From an uncultured Phascolarctobacterium sp. (lineage in GTDB: Bacteria > Bacillota > Negativicutes > Acidaminococcales > Acidaminococcaceae), in assembly GCA_949288065.1 (NCBI GenBank), contig CASEIL010000015.1, forward strand, positions 1-42,409: a stretch of 42,409 nucleotides of DNA. The letters run 5' to 3'. The position numbers and the translations under genes are program-made. Below, in pieces: positions 41,994-42,409 of the stretch (its first letter is position 1; every line of letters starts with the position of its first letter). Below the pieces are notes generated by a model. The model made no database searches. It was not told the DNA's origin and was given only the letters and a program-made list of their open reading frames with translations.

Positions 41994-42326
41994 TTATTTA
42001 TTCCACGGAATGGCGCGGTTTTCGGCCCATTGCAGCAAAAGGTTAAACACCAGCCCCAAAAGCGAAAGCACAATTACGCCCGCCATTAAGCGGTCGGTAA
42101 TCATCAAATCGCCATAGTGCAGTATCAGCGCGCCGATGCCTTCCTGAGCGGCAATCATCTCGGCGGCTACAAGCAAAAGCAGCGAGGTGCCCGCAGCCAG
42201 TCGCAGCCCGGCAAAAATCATCGGCAGGGCTGCTGGCAGCACCACCTTTTGCAGCGTCATCCAGCGGGTGGCGTTAAAGCTTACGGCAACCTTAATTAAA
42301 AGCGGGTCTACATTTGCTGGGGTTAG
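41994..42326 (-). CDS. ABC transporter permease (SsuC/TauC type), 5'-truncated
   Basis: Only the C-terminal 110 or so residues of a roughly 250-residue permease are present. The EAA loop region reads LLIKVAVSFNATRWMTLQKV followed by VLPAALPMIFAGLRLA, then SLLLLVAAEMIAAQEGIGAL, typical of permeases for sulfonates, taurine, nitrate or thiamine precursors. The homology begins upstream of the first in-frame ATG (42260), so that ATG is not the true start. Further up, the frame is closed by a stop at 42363-42365, only about 100 bp from the window edge. The gene is therefore either interrupted or joined to unrelated sequence at about 42320-42330. Confidence 0.8.
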   Translation of the reverse strand, partial: LTPANVDPLLIKVAVSFNATRWMTLQKVVLPAALPMIFAGLRLAAGTSLLLLVAAEMIAAQEGIGALILHYGDLMITDRLMAGVIVLSLLGLVFNLLLQWAENRAIPWNK

Positions 42327-42409
42327 ATAGCGATACTTTTTACATCTACCATGTTGCGGCGGTCATGGTTGACAACTTGCGTCGGCTCCTGCTCGGTATC
42401 AACCTGTCC
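42327..42409. other. Sequence of unknown origin at the window edge
   Basis: These 83 bases do not continue the permease. On the minus strand another frame is open from the edge to a TAA at 42323-42325 and would encode a C-terminus ending NMVDVKSIAI; a plus-strand frame is open as well. I cannot identify either. It may be the end of an inserted element or an assembly join. Confidence 0.4.

Overview
This looks like a chromosomal segment of a Bacillota bacterium with mid-range GC. Three observations support that. The blocks rpmE...prfA-prmC-tsaC-rpiB-UPF0340-glyA-upp...atp operon and ispE-(regulator)-glmU-prs-pth follow the gene order familiar from Bacillus and clostridia. A T-box leader and a Bacillota-type holin-like type I toxin are present. 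Most promoters are close to TTGACA-17-TATAAT. My best guess is a Negativicute such as the Acidaminococcaceae/Phascolarctobacterium group, but this rests on overall impression, not on a marker gene.

Layout. 1-2518: the end of a MATE exporter, a palindrome-rich spacer, a LysE-type exporter, and a 0.7-kb spacer with two tiny ORFs and several hairpins. 2519-8047: a cupin, a three-gene polar amino-acid ABC importer, a hot-dog thioesterase, larE, tRNA-Ala(GGC), a YczE-like membrane protein and a lone NuoE-like [2Fe-2S] protein. 8173-15805: a housekeeping run (rpmE, DUF1385, prfA, prmC, tsaC, rpiB, UPF0340, glyA, upp, dCMP deaminase) for translation termination, tRNA modification, one-carbon metabolism and pyrimidine salvage. 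15880-16189: a type I toxin-antitoxin locus with a visible antisense RNA. 16355-18531: wecA/tagO-like and wecB genes supplying lipid-linked GlcNAc and UDP-ManNAc. 18630-25714: the F1Fo ATP synthase operon. 25858-29474: ftsH, a DASS/SLC13-type permease and a CsoR-type regulator. 29575-31854, minus strand: YitT protein, EamA exporter and DUF523. 31975-32747: an AT-rich pair, a JAB/JAMM-like domain protein and a 48-residue charged protein. 32884-37566: ispE, a GntR/FCD regulator, glmU, prs and pth. 37686-40627: a T-box-controlled bile-acid:sodium-symporter-family transporter and a second MATE exporter behind a leader hairpin. 40688-42409, minus strand: an aminotransferase and a 5'-truncated ABC permease next to the window edge.

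The most striking observation is in the ATP synthase operon. There is no separate delta gene. The C-terminal domain of delta is fused in frame to the N-terminus of the alpha subunit, and the N-terminal six-helix domain of delta is not encoded anywhere in the operon. The c subunit of the same operon is also atypical: its glycine motif in helix 1 is largely replaced by Ser/Ala/Thr, and an Asp lies 33 residues before the ion-binding Glu. Together these suggest a rebuilt peripheral-stalk/F1 connection and an unusual c-ring.
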